A DNA stretch of 64,000 nucleotides from Cohaesibacter haloalkalitolerans (GTDB lineage: Bacteria > Pseudomonadota > Alphaproteobacteria > Rhizobiales > Cohaesibacteraceae): positions 124,001 to 188,000 of the forward strand of contig NZ_QNUM01000004.1 in NCBI RefSeq assembly GCF_003574655.1, read 5' to 3'. Positions 47,789 through 56,559 of this stretch are shown in pieces; within the stretch, counting starts at the first letter, position 1; the number at the start of each line of letters is the position of its first letter. The notes under the pieces are model-generated. The model had not been told where the DNA came from. It worked only from the letters and a program-made list of their open reading frames with translations, and searched no databases. A program made the position numbers and the translations under genes.

Positions 47789-48865
47789 ATGCTTTCCCAG
47801 CTCCACCTTGATATCGCCTTTCCAGACCAGCTGACGAAAGTCACCCGGTCGCGCTATTTCCATAACCTTTGGCTGCCAATCCAGATTTCCCGCAGGGACC
47901 CGCAGCCACTGTTTCCCCTTCACAATCATGATTTTGACGAGGTGGCCTATATCATAAAGGGCCATGGAGTGACCTTCATGGACGGTCGTTTCCAGCTGCT
48001 GTTGCCGGGCAATGTGACCTATCTGCGCGCCGACGACGCCCACGCCTACCCGATGGTTTCGTCCTTGCGGCTGCTCAACATTTTCTTCGAACATGAGCGA
48101 CTGATTGAAAGCTTCCCGAAACTCACAAGTCTCATCGAGGATTTCCACGCCCTGCAGTCTTCGCGCAGCCAGTTGTTCACCGACTATACCGCCTACGCCC
48201 GCCTCAAGAGCCTTGCCGACCTGCTGGACATGGAAACCTTCCGTTCCGACGACTATTCGGAATACACAGCCATGGCGCATCTGGTGGAGTTTTTCGTGCT
48301 GGTGCTGCGCCAGTATCAGCGGCAGGGCGAGTTCACCCTGACCGACCCGGAGCATCTGGCCCGCAACAAGATCCTGACGATCTTTGCTGACCCGCATCTG
48401 GCCGAAGCCACCAGCCGCAAGGCACTGGAGGGGCTGGTGCGCCAGCATGCCCTGTCATGGCGCAGCTTCGAGCGCATCCTGCCGGAAATGGCAGGCCTGA
48501 CGCCGCACGATCTCTGCGTCTGCAATCGCTTCATCCACCTGCTCAACCTGCTGATGGACGCACCGGACCGCAATCTGGAAGAGGCAAGCCTAGCCGCAGG
48601 TTTCCCGGACTATCGCTCCATGGCTCGCAACTGTCGCCAGTTTTTCGCCCTGCCACCGAAAACGGTAAGGGACAGGATCCAGCAGTTCAAGGCACAACCA
48701 CCGGCAGTGGCGGACCTTGCCCATTACGAGCCCGATGCCGACCAGCCAACAACGGCCGCCGGGTTGGCGCTTGCAGGACGGCAGATTGCGTTGGAATGCC
48801 CCCCGAACGAGACGCAGCACCAAAGAGCAGCGATGAAAGCCAGAGAGCGCTGTCTCAGAGAATGA
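47789..48865 (+). CDS. AraC-family regulator of the rhamnose genes (RhaS/RhaR-like)
   Basis: A protein of about 358 residues. The N-terminal cupin region has PLFPLHNHDFDEVAYIIKGHG and LLPGNVTYLRADDAHAY, as in RhaS and RhaR. The C-terminal AraC DNA-binding domain spans about residues 205-310 (LVRQHALSWRSFERILPEMA and the second helix-turn-helix near EEASLAAGFPDYRSMARNCR). A polar tail of about 45 residues follows. The ATG at 47747 is also in frame; 47789 is preferred for its GAGGG ribosome binding site. It is divergent from rhaBAD, so it probably activates it with L-rhamnose. Its last 11 bases overlap the converging lactonase gene. Confidence 0.9.
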   Translation: MLSQLHLDIAFPDQLTKVTRSRYFHNLWLPIQISRRDPQPLFPLHNHDFDEVAYIIKGHGVTFMDGRFQLLLPGNVTYLRADDAHAYPMVSSLRLLNIFFEHERLIESFPKLTSLIEDFHALQSSRSQLFTDYTAYARLKSLADLLDMETFRSDDYSEYTAMAHLVEFFVLVLRQYQRQGEFTLTDPEHLARNKILTIFADPHLAEATSRKALEGLVRQHALSWRSFERILPEMAGLTPHDLCVCNRFIHLLNLLMDAPDRNLEEASLAAGFPDYRSMARNCRQFFALPPKTVRDRIQQFKAQPPAVADLAHYEPDADQPTTAAGLALAGRQIALECPPNETQHQRAAMKARERCLRE

Positions 48866-49709
48866 CCTGATGTTCGGCCTGACCGACAAAATCGAGCTTT
48901 GTAGCAAAGGTCGCTCCGGCCAGCGGCTGCTGGACCAGTTCTTCTTCCGATGCGCCACTCCGGGCGGAAGTGACAAAAAGTGTGCAGAAGCCCTCACCGC
49001 CAAAGGCCGGGCAGGAAACACGGCTCACCGGGTAGGTCTCTTCATGCAGGATTGAGCCATCCGAAGCATAGGCCCTGACGGCATGGATACCCCAGTGGGC
49101 AATCCAGATCGCGCCGTTGGCATCGCAGACAGCCCCGTCGATATTGATATTCTCCTTGCGAAAATCGAGATAGACCTCGGGCTCGCCCACCGGCCAGCCA
49201 TCCTTGCCCAGCGCCACTCGATGCATCAGGCGGCTGCGGGTATCGGTGAAGAAAGCCCATTTGCCATCGACAGAAAAGCAGGTGCCATTGCTGACGGAAA
49301 TGTCCCCATAGAGCTTGCGCAGCTCGCCACGATAATAGCGATAAAAGGCCCCGGCTCCCTGCTCTGTCTTCAGCCCCATCGTGCCGATCCAGAAGCCGCC
49401 ATAGGGGTCGGCGCGGCCATCATTGCTGCGATTGCCCGGCACGTCCGCTTCCAGATCACACAGCCGCTGCTGTTCACCGGTTTCCAGATTGAAGACAAAC
49501 AGACAGGTCGAACTTGCAATCAGGATCCTGTCGTGATCAACCCAGCCACCGGCGCTGACATAGTCATCAAAGTTCCATTGCTGCGTCCTGTCGCCGACGC
49601 GGGTTAGCAGCGCCTTGCCCATGATATCAAACCAGAACAGCTGTTTGCGCAGCGGGTGCCAGAGCGGCCCTTCCCCAAGCGAGCAGAGGCGATCATCAAA
49701 AAGCGACAT
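48855..49709 (-). CDS. SMP-30/gluconolactonase-family protein
   Basis: A six-bladed beta-propeller of 284 residues, metal-dependent lactonase type. LGEGPLWHPLRKQLFWFDIMG has the metal Glu; GNRSNDGRADPYGGFWIGTMG, ISVSNGTCFSVDGKWAFFTD with metal Asn, and NIDGAVCDANGAIWIAHWGI with the catalytic Asp follow in family order. The start at 49709 behind GGGAGTTCGCC is preferred to an in-frame ATG at 49820. It converges on the AraC regulator gene. Beside rhaBAD an L-rhamnono- or other aldonolactonase role is conceivable, but no dehydrogenase of a non-phosphorylated route is seen nearby. Confidence 0.88.
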   Translation of the reverse strand: MSLFDDRLCSLGEGPLWHPLRKQLFWFDIMGKALLTRVGDRTQQWNFDDYVSAGGWVDHDRILIASSTCLFVFNLETGEQQRLCDLEADVPGNRSNDGRADPYGGFWIGTMGLKTEQGAGAFYRYYRGELRKLYGDISVSNGTCFSVDGKWAFFTDTRSRLMHRVALGKDGWPVGEPEVYLDFRKENINIDGAVCDANGAIWIAHWGIHAVRAYASDGSILHEETYPVSRVSCPAFGGEGFCTLFVTSARSGASEEELVQQPLAGATFATKLDFVGQAEHQVIL

Positions 49710-49887
49710 GGCGAACTCCCGAAAGACAATGAATTGAAGAATGAATGCAACGAGGCAGGACGTGCACGAACCAAGGCGCCCACCAGACGGCAGCTCATGG
49801 CAATCGAACCGATAACCCATCTATATCTCATGGGCACCCATCGGGCCACCCTGATCGCTCTTGTCGGTGGAAGGAAATCGCTACCGC

Positions 49888-51312
49888 CTAGCCAAGCGCG
49901 TGATAGGCCTCAAGTGCCGCGTCCCGGCTGGCCTTGAGATCGACAATCGGCAGAGGATAGGTGTCACCAAGGCGAACACCAGCTCCAGTCAGAACATCCC
50001 CGGGGGCAGTCCATGGCTGGAACAGATATTTGTTCGGCAATTGCGAGAGCTCCGGCACATAGGTGCGGATATAGAGGCCATCGGGATCGAATTTCCCGGC
50101 CTGCAACACCGGATTGAAAATCCTGAAATAGGGTGCAGCGTCGGCACCACAGCCTGCTACCCATTGCCAACTCGCCGCATTGTTGGCCAGATCCGCATCC
50201 ACCAGCGTATCCCAGAACCACGCTTCACCGAGCCGCCAGTCCGTGCGCAGGTTCTTGATCAGGAAAGATGCAACAATCATCCGCACCCGATTGTGCATGT
50301 AGCCGGTCTGCCAAAGCTCACGCATGCCCGCATCGACAATCGGAATACCCGTCTGCCCCATCTGCCAGGCTGCAAGCACCTCAGGGTCATTACGCCATTC
50401 AAGGTCGGCAAATTTCGACTGCAGCGGCACATGGGACAGCTCTTCGTTGTAATAGAGCAGCGAATAGGAAAACTCGCGCCAGGCTAGCTCACTGCGGAAA
50501 TGGTCCACGTCCGAGGCCGGGATACCATCGCCCTCAATCGCTTCCAGCGCGTGCCAGATCTGGTTGGGAGAAACATGCCCCCAATGCAGATAGGGTGACA
50601 GGCGGGACACGTTGGGCCGTGAGGGAAAATCACGACCCGACTTGTATCCGCGCAACCCCTCATCCAGAAAGCGACCCAGCGCCCTCTGAGCCCCATCCTC
50701 GCCGATCTCCCAATGCGGCTCCATCTGCTTGTGCCATGGAATGTCCGGAAGCAGGCCGAGGCCTTCGAGCGGCACGGCACCATCTTCTTTCGCCTTGGCA
50801 AAGGGGATGCCCTCGGGCCCATCCATGGGAGCAGCCGGAGGCGGAGCCTGCAGGCAGCCCTTGCGAAAAAAGGGAGTGAACACCTTGTAGGGCCCACCGT
50901 CCTGCTTGCGGATTGCCCAAGGCTCCCACAACAGCGATCCATTGACGCGAACGCTGGCGCATCCCATGGCTTCGAGACGGGCAGCGATCTCCTTGTCCCG
51001 CTTCACCCGCCAGGGTTCATAGCAGCGAGTCCAGCTCACTGTGCGTGCGCCATAGACCTCGACCAGAGCCGGAACTATGATGCGGGCATCTCCCCTGAAG
51101 AGGCGCAGATGCCCACCGAGCTGTTCATTCAGCACCGAGAGGGCCTCATGCAGCCACCAGCGGCTCGCCCCGCCCATGGCGTCGCGCCCGGCAGTCTCGT
51201 CGTCGAGAATGTAGACCGGCAATACCGCCCCCTTCTCGATCGCCTTGCACAGCGCAGGATTATCGGACAGGCGCAAATCCTGACGAAACCAGTGAATGGC
51301 AATGTCGCTCAC
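49888..51312 (-). CDS. phr: Deoxyribodipyrimidine photolyase
   Basis: A 474-residue member of the cryptochrome/photolyase family. It repairs cyclobutane pyrimidine dimers using FADH- and light. The N-terminal antenna domain begins IHWFRQDLRLSDNPALCKAI. The FAD-binding part has FRSELAWREFSYSLLYYNEE, TGYMHNRVRMIVASFLIKNL and LVDADLANNAASWQWVAGCG, with the lesion-binding Trp and Asn. It starts with GTG at 51312 behind GGAG. It lies downstream of rpoE-chrR on the same strand; photolyase genes belong to the RpoE-ChrR regulon in Rhodobacter, so a shared function in light stress is likely. Confidence 0.93.
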   Translation of the reverse strand: MSDIAIHWFRQDLRLSDNPALCKAIEKGAVLPVYILDDETAGRDAMGGASRWWLHEALSVLNEQLGGHLRLFRGDARIIVPALVEVYGARTVSWTRCYEPWRVKRDKEIAARLEAMGCASVRVNGSLLWEPWAIRKQDGGPYKVFTPFFRKGCLQAPPPAAPMDGPEGIPFAKAKEDGAVPLEGLGLLPDIPWHKQMEPHWEIGEDGAQRALGRFLDEGLRGYKSGRDFPSRPNVSRLSPYLHWGHVSPNQIWHALEAIEGDGIPASDVDHFRSELAWREFSYSLLYYNEELSHVPLQSKFADLEWRNDPEVLAAWQMGQTGIPIVDAGMRELWQTGYMHNRVRMIVASFLIKNLRTDWRLGEAWFWDTLVDADLANNAASWQWVAGCGADAAPYFRIFNPVLQAGKFDPDGLYIRTYVPELSQLPNKYLFQPWTAPGDVLTGAGVRLGDTYPLPIVDLKASRDAALEAYHALG

Positions 51313-51487
51313 GGCTCAATCTCCCTATTGACCTTCATGCCGGACAGGGTCTCGCACAGCCGAGGGAAAAGCGAGCAACACTGTCCAACCGGCGACCAGA
51401 TCAGCACGCTGAAATCTCCCGCGCCACCTGCGCCCGGAAAAATATGTTCCATAACAATGTCCGATTATCAGCCCGCCACCAGACCCA

Positions 51488-52174
51488 TCATATGCCGATG
51501 ATCGGCTGCAACAGACGGGTGATCACACCCTTGAACTCAAGCGGAGCGTCGGTGCAGACCAGACAGATGCAATCCTCTTCGGTGTCTGCAATCGGCTGAT
51601 GATGCATATCTTCCTCGGCATCCTGAATATCACCAACCCGATAGCGGCCAGCGTCATCGGAGAAAGACCCCTTGAGCACCAGTGTCAGCTCGCTACCATG
51701 GTGACTGTGATCGGGCGTCACAAAGCCTGGCGACAGCTTCAGAAGCCGCACCTTCTCGCCTTCCGAGCCCTGCAGGGGCAAGAGATACTGCTTGATACCC
51801 GGCCCGGCGGTGCGCCAGCGGACGGCATCGAAGTCACTGCCGATCATGTTGGCCAGCAATCGCGGCACCCGCAAATCGGTTGGATCACACAGCATCTGGT
51901 CCTGTTCCGGAACAGGGGCCAATGGACCTTCCGGCTCGGGAAAGCTCTGGCCTTCGTTGACATCCAACATGATCTGCTCGAACAGCTCATCAGCCACCGG
52001 ACTGAGTTCGACCTCTTGGATCATCGCGCCACCGATCACCTCGGCCTCGGCCACACGGGCCGCGCAGTCAGGACAGAGATCCAGATGGCAGGCAACAACC
52101 ATCGCCTGCCCGGCGGAGAGGCTACCTGCGGCAAAGGCCAGAATCATTTCATCGCTCAAGTGATGGTGAATCAT
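51488..52174 (-). CDS. chrR: ChrR-type zinc anti-sigma factor
   Basis: A 228-residue anti-sigma factor. The N-terminal zinc-binding domain has ACHLDLCPDCAARVAEAEV, matching the HxxxCxxC of ZAS proteins, with further His near residue 5. The C-terminal cupin domain (about residues 90-195) has DHSHHGSELTLVLKGSFSDD. ChrR holds RpoE inactive and releases it on singlet oxygen stress. Its ATG overlaps the rpoE stop codon, the usual sigma/anti-sigma coupling. Confidence 0.95.
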   Translation of the reverse strand: MIHHHLSDEMILAFAAGSLSAGQAMVVACHLDLCPDCAARVAEAEVIGGAMIQEVELSPVADELFEQIMLDVNEGQSFPEPEGPLAPVPEQDQMLCDPTDLRVPRLLANMIGSDFDAVRWRTAGPGIKQYLLPLQGSEGEKVRLLKLSPGFVTPDHSHHGSELTLVLKGSFSDDAGRYRVGDIQDAEEDMHHQPIADTEEDCICLVCTDAPLEFKGVITRLLQPIIGI

Positions 52175-52725
52175 GCTTCCACCTCCGACAGGATATTTCT
52201 AAGGCGCGCAAAGGCCAGTCTCATGCGGGATTTCACCGTACCAAGAGGCAGGGAAAGCGTCTTGGCAATCTCGGCATGGGTTGCGTCATCATAGAAGGCC
52301 ATGCTGACGATTTCGGCCTGATTGCTGGGCAGCAGCGACAGGGCCCTGGACACGCGCTCGACCAGTTCGTTGCGATGCACCTCGGTGGTCTGGGCTTCGT
52401 CCGATACAAGTTCTGCCGCGAAATAGGCCTGATCCTTGTAGACAAAGCTCTTTTCCGAGCGTAGCCGGTCGATGCGCTGATTGCGCGCAATGGTGAAGAT
52501 CCAGGTCGAGGCAGCGGCCTTCTCCGGGATGTAGAGATGAGCCTTGCGCCAGATCTGGGTGAAGGTTTCCTGAACCAGCTCTTCCGCCATCTGCGGACTG
52601 GTTCCAGCTTTGAGATAGAAACTTTTCAGGCGGGGTGCGAAATGATCAAACAACTGCCGGAAGGCATCCCGATCATGCGTTTCCCCCAACGCAACAAGCA
52701 AGGCACTGAGCTGGCCAGCGGTCAT
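52171..52725 (-). CDS. rpoE: ECF sigma factor RpoE (singlet oxygen response, ECF11-like)
   Basis: A 184-residue extracytoplasmic-function sigma factor. The sigma-2 region has LVQETFTQIWRKAHLYIPEK and STWIFTIARNQRIDRLRSEK. The sigma-4 region has LPSNQAEIVSMAFYDDATHA and SLPLGTVKSRMRLAFARLR. It is paired with a ChrR-type anti-sigma factor, which marks the singlet oxygen RpoE rather than the E. coli RpoE. The start at 52725 is preferred, behind GGGAGGCGGGAG, over an in-frame start at 52785. A TGATCC promoter element lies about 100 bases upstream, suggesting autoregulation. Confidence 0.94.
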   Translation of the reverse strand: MTAGQLSALLVALGETHDRDAFRQLFDHFAPRLKSFYLKAGTSPQMAEELVQETFTQIWRKAHLYIPEKAAASTWIFTIARNQRIDRLRSEKSFVYKDQAYFAAELVSDEAQTTEVHRNELVERVSRALSLLPSNQAEIVSMAFYDDATHAEIAKTLSLPLGTVKSRMRLAFARLRNILSEVEA

Positions 52726-52804
52726 ACTCCCGCCTCCCTTTGAACTTTTGCAGAGAGCTTGCACCATTGTCATTGTCAAATCCATCCAAAAATAGGTCTC
52801 ATGC

Positions 52805-52834
52805 CTTCTACTGATTAAGGGAAAAAACGGATCA
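52805..52834 (-). promoter_or_regulatory. Candidate RpoE-dependent promoter of rpoE-chrR
   Basis: On the minus strand a TGATCC (52829-52834) is followed after 18 bases by TAGAAG (52805-52810). TGATCC is, as I recall, the -35 element of RpoE promoters in Rhodobacter. A start about 52798 would leave a leader of some 73 bases before rpoE. Confidence 0.6.
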
Positions 52835-52950
52835 CAGAAAGTCAGACCTGATCATGAAAAAATCTGGTGTAGGATGAAACATCATCGCCCATCGGATGTG
52901 ATCCACTTGCGCGGCTCATACGAACAAGAAGAAAAATCGCGGAGTTCACC

Positions 52951-54351
52951 ATGCAGATTGCAGTTATCGGATCAGGGATTTCCGGCCTCTCGGCGGCCTG
53001 GCTTCTGTCGCGGAACCATACCGTCGACTTGTACGAGAAGGACGACCGGCTCGGCGGCCACGCCAACACCCAAAGGGTCATGACGTCCAGCGGACCGGTG
53101 GATGTTGACACCGGCTTCATCGTCTACAATGAGCAGACCTACCCCAATCTCACCCGCCTGTTCGATCACCTTCAGGTCGACACGGCAGCATCGGACATGT
53201 CCTTCTCCGCCTCGCTGCGCGACAGTGATCAGGAATATAGCGGCCAGGGTCTCAAGGGTCTTTTTGCCAAGCCATCCAATGCCCTCAACCCGCGCTTCCT
53301 GAGAATGCTGACGGACATACGGCGCTTCTATATGGAAGCCCCGCGCGACATCCTCTCTCCCGCCTCCGGTCAGCAGGACCCAAAATCCATGACGCTGGAA
53401 GCCTATCTCAAGGCCAACCACTATTCGGATGCCTTCATCCACGATCATCTTGTGCCCATGGGCGCGGCCATTTGGTGCATCCCTTCCGAAGAGATGATGA
53501 AGTTTCCCTTCGAGGCCTTCATGCGCTTTTCCATCAACCATGGCCTCGTGCAGTTTCGCAACCGGCCGCAGTGGCGCACCATCCCCGGCGGCTCAAGGCG
53601 CTATGTCGAAAAGATCTCGGCGCTCGTCTCGGGTGACATTCACCTCAACCAGGCAATCACGGAACTGGTTCGTCGCCCCGGCTCGGTGACCATCCGCACG
53701 CGTCAGGGGCCGGAAAAGCGCTATGACCATGTCGTATTGGCCTGCCACGCCGATCAGGCGCTACAGATCCTTGGTGCGGGACAAGGCGACATCGACGAGC
53801 AAGAGCGCGCCACTCTGGCTGCCATTCCCTATCACAAGAATCTCGCCATCCTGCACAAGGATCCTTCCCTGATGCCGCGCCGCCGCGCCGCTTGGGCCAG
53901 CTGGAACTATATTCAGGATAGCGGCGCCCGCTCCGACGCGGAAGACACCGATCCCCGGCTTTGTGTGACCTACTGGATGAACAAGCTGCAACCGCTGGCC
54001 ACAAAGGACGATCTGTTCGTCACACTCAACCCCATTGCGCAACCGGCCGAAGGCACCGTTCTACGCACCCAGCTCTATCATCACCCGGTCTTTTCCATGC
54101 AGGCGATCGAAGCCCAGAAGAGGATCTGGCGCCTGCAAGGCAACCGGCGCACCTGGTTCTGCGGCGCCTATTTCGGCTATGGCTTCCACGAGGATGGCAT
54201 TCAGGCAGGCCTCGCTGTCGCAGAACAGCTGGGCGGTGTCAGCCGTCCATGGTCGCTGAACAATCCCTCGAACCGCATCTGCGTCTCCTCCCCTGCGCTT
54301 ACGGGCCCGGACAGGTCGGGCTCGTCGGCCAGCAAAGCGGCAACGGCATGA
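52951..54351 (+). CDS. FAD/NAD-binding oxidoreductase (COG2907 type)
   Basis: A 466-residue amine-oxidase-like flavoprotein. The N-terminal dinucleotide fold is AVIGSGISGLSAAWLLSRNH, followed by YEKDDRLGGHANTQ. The C-terminal FAD contact is RRTWFCGAYFGYGFHEDGIQ. Proteins of this group sit with DUF1365 and Cfa-like methyltransferase genes, as here, and in Rhodobacter that group belongs to the singlet oxygen regulon and is linked to modified (for example furan) fatty acids; I state this from memory. It starts the operon divergent from rpoE-chrR, with a GGAG site before the ATG. Its stop overlaps the next start (ATGA). Confidence 0.88.
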   Translation: MQIAVIGSGISGLSAAWLLSRNHTVDLYEKDDRLGGHANTQRVMTSSGPVDVDTGFIVYNEQTYPNLTRLFDHLQVDTAASDMSFSASLRDSDQEYSGQGLKGLFAKPSNALNPRFLRMLTDIRRFYMEAPRDILSPASGQQDPKSMTLEAYLKANHYSDAFIHDHLVPMGAAIWCIPSEEMMKFPFEAFMRFSINHGLVQFRNRPQWRTIPGGSRRYVEKISALVSGDIHLNQAITELVRRPGSVTIRTRQGPEKRYDHVVLACHADQALQILGAGQGDIDEQERATLAAIPYHKNLAILHKDPSLMPRRRAAWASWNYIQDSGARSDAEDTDPRLCVTYWMNKLQPLATKDDLFVTLNPIAQPAEGTVLRTQLYHHPVFSMQAIEAQKRIWRLQGNRRTWFCGAYFGYGFHEDGIQAGLAVAEQLGGVSRPWSLNNPSNRICVSSPALTGPDRSGSSASKAATA

Positions 54352-55199
54352 TGGCGGAACAGGACCTCAGATTTGCTCCCGATGTCTGCCTCTATGAGGG
54401 AATTGTCACGCATGTGCGCGAGGGTGAAGTCAACCATCGACTTGCCTACCGGGTGACCTCACTACTGTTGCCGCTCGATGCCCTCGGGGACGCGGACAGG
54501 CGCTCGGTACTCTTTTCCGTCAACCGCCTCAACCTCATGAGCTTTCACGAGGCCGATCACATTGAGGGCCCGTTTGACAGCCTCGGCGACTATGTCGCCG
54601 ACCTCATTGCCAATTCAGGGGCGTTTCCCGATGCTGCCGAACGCCCGACCCGCTTCAGCATCCTCGCCTTCCCGCGGGTGCTCGGACGAGCCTTCAATCC
54701 CCTCTCGATCTTCTTCTGCTGCGATGACAGCGACAGGCTCAAAGCCATTCTCTATCAGGTCAACAACACCTTCGGGGAGCGTCATCACTATCTCTACCGG
54801 TTGACCGAGGAGGATGCCAGTTTGTCACAATCCGCCCGACTGCACCACGAAGGAAAAAAGAGATTCTACGTATCACCATTTCTGGACATCAAGGGGCAAT
54901 ATGATTTCTCCATTCGCCTGCCACACGACAAATTGTCCTACCAGATCACCCTGCATGGCGATCAGCCATCCTCCCTGATGGCCTCCTTTGCCGCAAAAAA
55001 AATGGCATTTAGCACTGGAAATCTGCTTGTCACATTTGTTAGGCTCATGCAGAGCGGTTGGAAGATCCTGGCAGCCATACACCTTGAGGCCCTGAAATTG
55101 TGGCGCAAGGGCGCTCCATTCCACAAACGCCCCCCTTTGCCCACCGACCCCGTTTCAGCTCTTCACCGCTCGGTAATTGGTAAAGGATTGCATCAATGA
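54348..55199 (+). CDS. DUF1365-family protein
   Basis: A 283-residue protein with the DUF1365 landmarks CLYEGIVTHVREGEVNHRLAYR at the N-terminus (given here in part), LLPLDAL, RVLGRAFNPLSIFFCCDDS, and NTFGERHHYLYRL. KRFYVSPFLDIKGQYDFSI and MSQ-type loops complete the family. The first ATG (54348) overlaps the flavoprotein stop, and an ATG follows immediately, so the start is either of the two. The gene overlaps the downstream methyltransferase start by four bases, so three genes are tightly coupled. Biochemical activity is unknown; lipid modification together with its neighbours is the best guess. Confidence 0.88.
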   Translation: MMAEQDLRFAPDVCLYEGIVTHVREGEVNHRLAYRVTSLLLPLDALGDADRRSVLFSVNRLNLMSFHEADHIEGPFDSLGDYVADLIANSGAFPDAAERPTRFSILAFPRVLGRAFNPLSIFFCCDDSDRLKAILYQVNNTFGERHHYLYRLTEEDASLSQSARLHHEGKKRFYVSPFLDIKGQYDFSIRLPHDKLSYQITLHGDQPSSLMASFAAKKMAFSTGNLLVTFVRLMQSGWKILAAIHLEALKLWRKGAPFHKRPPLPTDPVSALHRSVIGKGLHQ

Positions 55200-56452
55200 G
55201 TCTGCAAAAGAACTTTTCGCACACTGAGGTTGATCGGTCTGGTTCCTTGTCAGGTCCGATTGTGCCCGCCATGCAGCGGCACGTCTGGCAACGCTTCCTG
55301 AGCCCGATTTTCTCCGGTCTCGACTATGGACGCCTGGAATTCACACTTCCTTATGGAGAAACGCTCGTTTTCGGAACCGGCAACGAACGGGAGCCATCGG
55401 TACACGTTCATATTCACCACAATCGCACGCTCTGGAGCATCATCAGCGGCGGCATGCTCGGCGTCGCCGAAAGCTTCATGTCAGCGCACTGGAGCTGTGA
55501 CAATCTGGCGAAACTGTTCGATCTGTGTCTGAAGAACCGTTCGATCTACAACAATCTTTACGCCCATGGCAAAGTCGCCCGATGGATCGCCCATCTCAAG
55601 CACCTGACCCGTGCCAACAGCATTCGCGGCAGCCGCCGCAACATCTCGTTCCACTATGATCTGGGCAACGACTTCTACCGACTCTGGCTCGATCCGACGA
55701 TGACCTATTCATCGGCCTATCGCACGAGCGAGAGCGAGACGCTGGAAGATTCCCAGATCCGCAAGCTGGATCGCGTGCTGGAGCTGAGCAACGCCCGTGC
55801 CGGCCAGACCATTCTGGAAATCGGCTGTGGCTGGGGAGCCTTTGCCGAGCGCGCAGCCAACATGGGCTGCAAGGTGGAAGGCCTCACCCTGTCGACCGAA
55901 CAGCTGGCCTATTCGGTCGACCGCGCCAAATCCGGCGGTTTCGAAGAGCTGGCCCGCTTCCATCTGCGCGACTATCGTCATGAGACGGGGCAGTATGACG
56001 CCATCGCCTCCATCGAAATGATCGAGGCAGTGGGCGAAGAGCACTGGCCGACCTATTTCCGGCAACTGCATGACAATTTGCGCCCCGGAGGCCGCGCCGC
56101 CCTGCAGGCAATCACAATCGACAAGAAGGGCTACGAACAATATCGCTCCGGTGCAGATTTCATCCAGACCTTCATCTTCCCAGGAGGCATGCTGCCAACC
56201 GAGGATCATCTTGACCACCACGCACGCAAGGCTGGACTGATACCGGTTTTCAAGGAAACCTTTGCCCCGGACTACGCCAAGACCCTTGCCCGCTGGAGCA
56301 AGTCCTTTCTCGCCCAATGGCCGCAGATCGCCAAACTCGGCTATGACGAGCGGTTCAAGCGCATGTGGCTGTTCTATCTGGCCTATTGCGAAGCGGGATT
56401 TGCCAATGACACGATCAATGTTGGTCATTACTGCTACGAGAGACCGGCATAG
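55196..56452 (+). CDS. Cyclopropane-fatty-acyl-phospholipid synthase-family methyltransferase
   Basis: A SAM-dependent methyltransferase of 418 residues acting on unsaturated phospholipid acyl chains. The N-terminal lipid-binding region has GGMLGVAESFMSAHWSCDNL. The core begins ISFHYDLGNDFYRLWLDPTM, then TYSSAYRTS; the SAM motif is ILEIGCGWGAFAERA near residue 205, and VEGLTLSTEQLAYS follows. FIFPGGMLPTEDHL is another Cfa motif. In the flavoprotein-DUF1365-Cfa operon it may make cyclopropane or methylated precursors of furan fatty acids. A terminator ends the operon 33 bases after the stop. Confidence 0.92.
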   Translation: MSLQKNFSHTEVDRSGSLSGPIVPAMQRHVWQRFLSPIFSGLDYGRLEFTLPYGETLVFGTGNEREPSVHVHIHHNRTLWSIISGGMLGVAESFMSAHWSCDNLAKLFDLCLKNRSIYNNLYAHGKVARWIAHLKHLTRANSIRGSRRNISFHYDLGNDFYRLWLDPTMTYSSAYRTSESETLEDSQIRKLDRVLELSNARAGQTILEIGCGWGAFAERAANMGCKVEGLTLSTEQLAYSVDRAKSGGFEELARFHLRDYRHETGQYDAIASIEMIEAVGEEHWPTYFRQLHDNLRPGGRAALQAITIDKKGYEQYRSGADFIQTFIFPGGMLPTEDHLDHHARKAGLIPVFKETFAPDYAKTLARWSKSFLAQWPQIAKLGYDERFKRMWLFYLAYCEAGFANDTINVGHYCYERPA

Positions 56453-56484
56453 GGGCCATCGACGGACCGATCGATCAGAAAAAG

Positions 56485-56510
56485 AAAAAGGGGCCTTCAA
56501 ACCCCTTTTT
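56485..56510. terminator. Terminator after the Cfa-family gene
   Basis: Arms AAAAAGGGG and CCCCTTTTT with an 8-nt loop. Being flanked by A and T tracts it can work both for the Cfa-family gene and for the converging NTF2-like gene. Confidence 0.9.
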
Positions 56511-56559
56511 ATGTCGACAGGACCGCCTCTCCCTGCCTCAGCCTTCCGATAGCTCTGCC

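Noticed and set aside
52899-52924. TGATCC on the plus strand as a firm RpoE promoter for the lipid operon
   Set aside because: No good -10 at 17-19 bases; the nearest TACGAA is only 14 bases away. Kept as a weak observation only.
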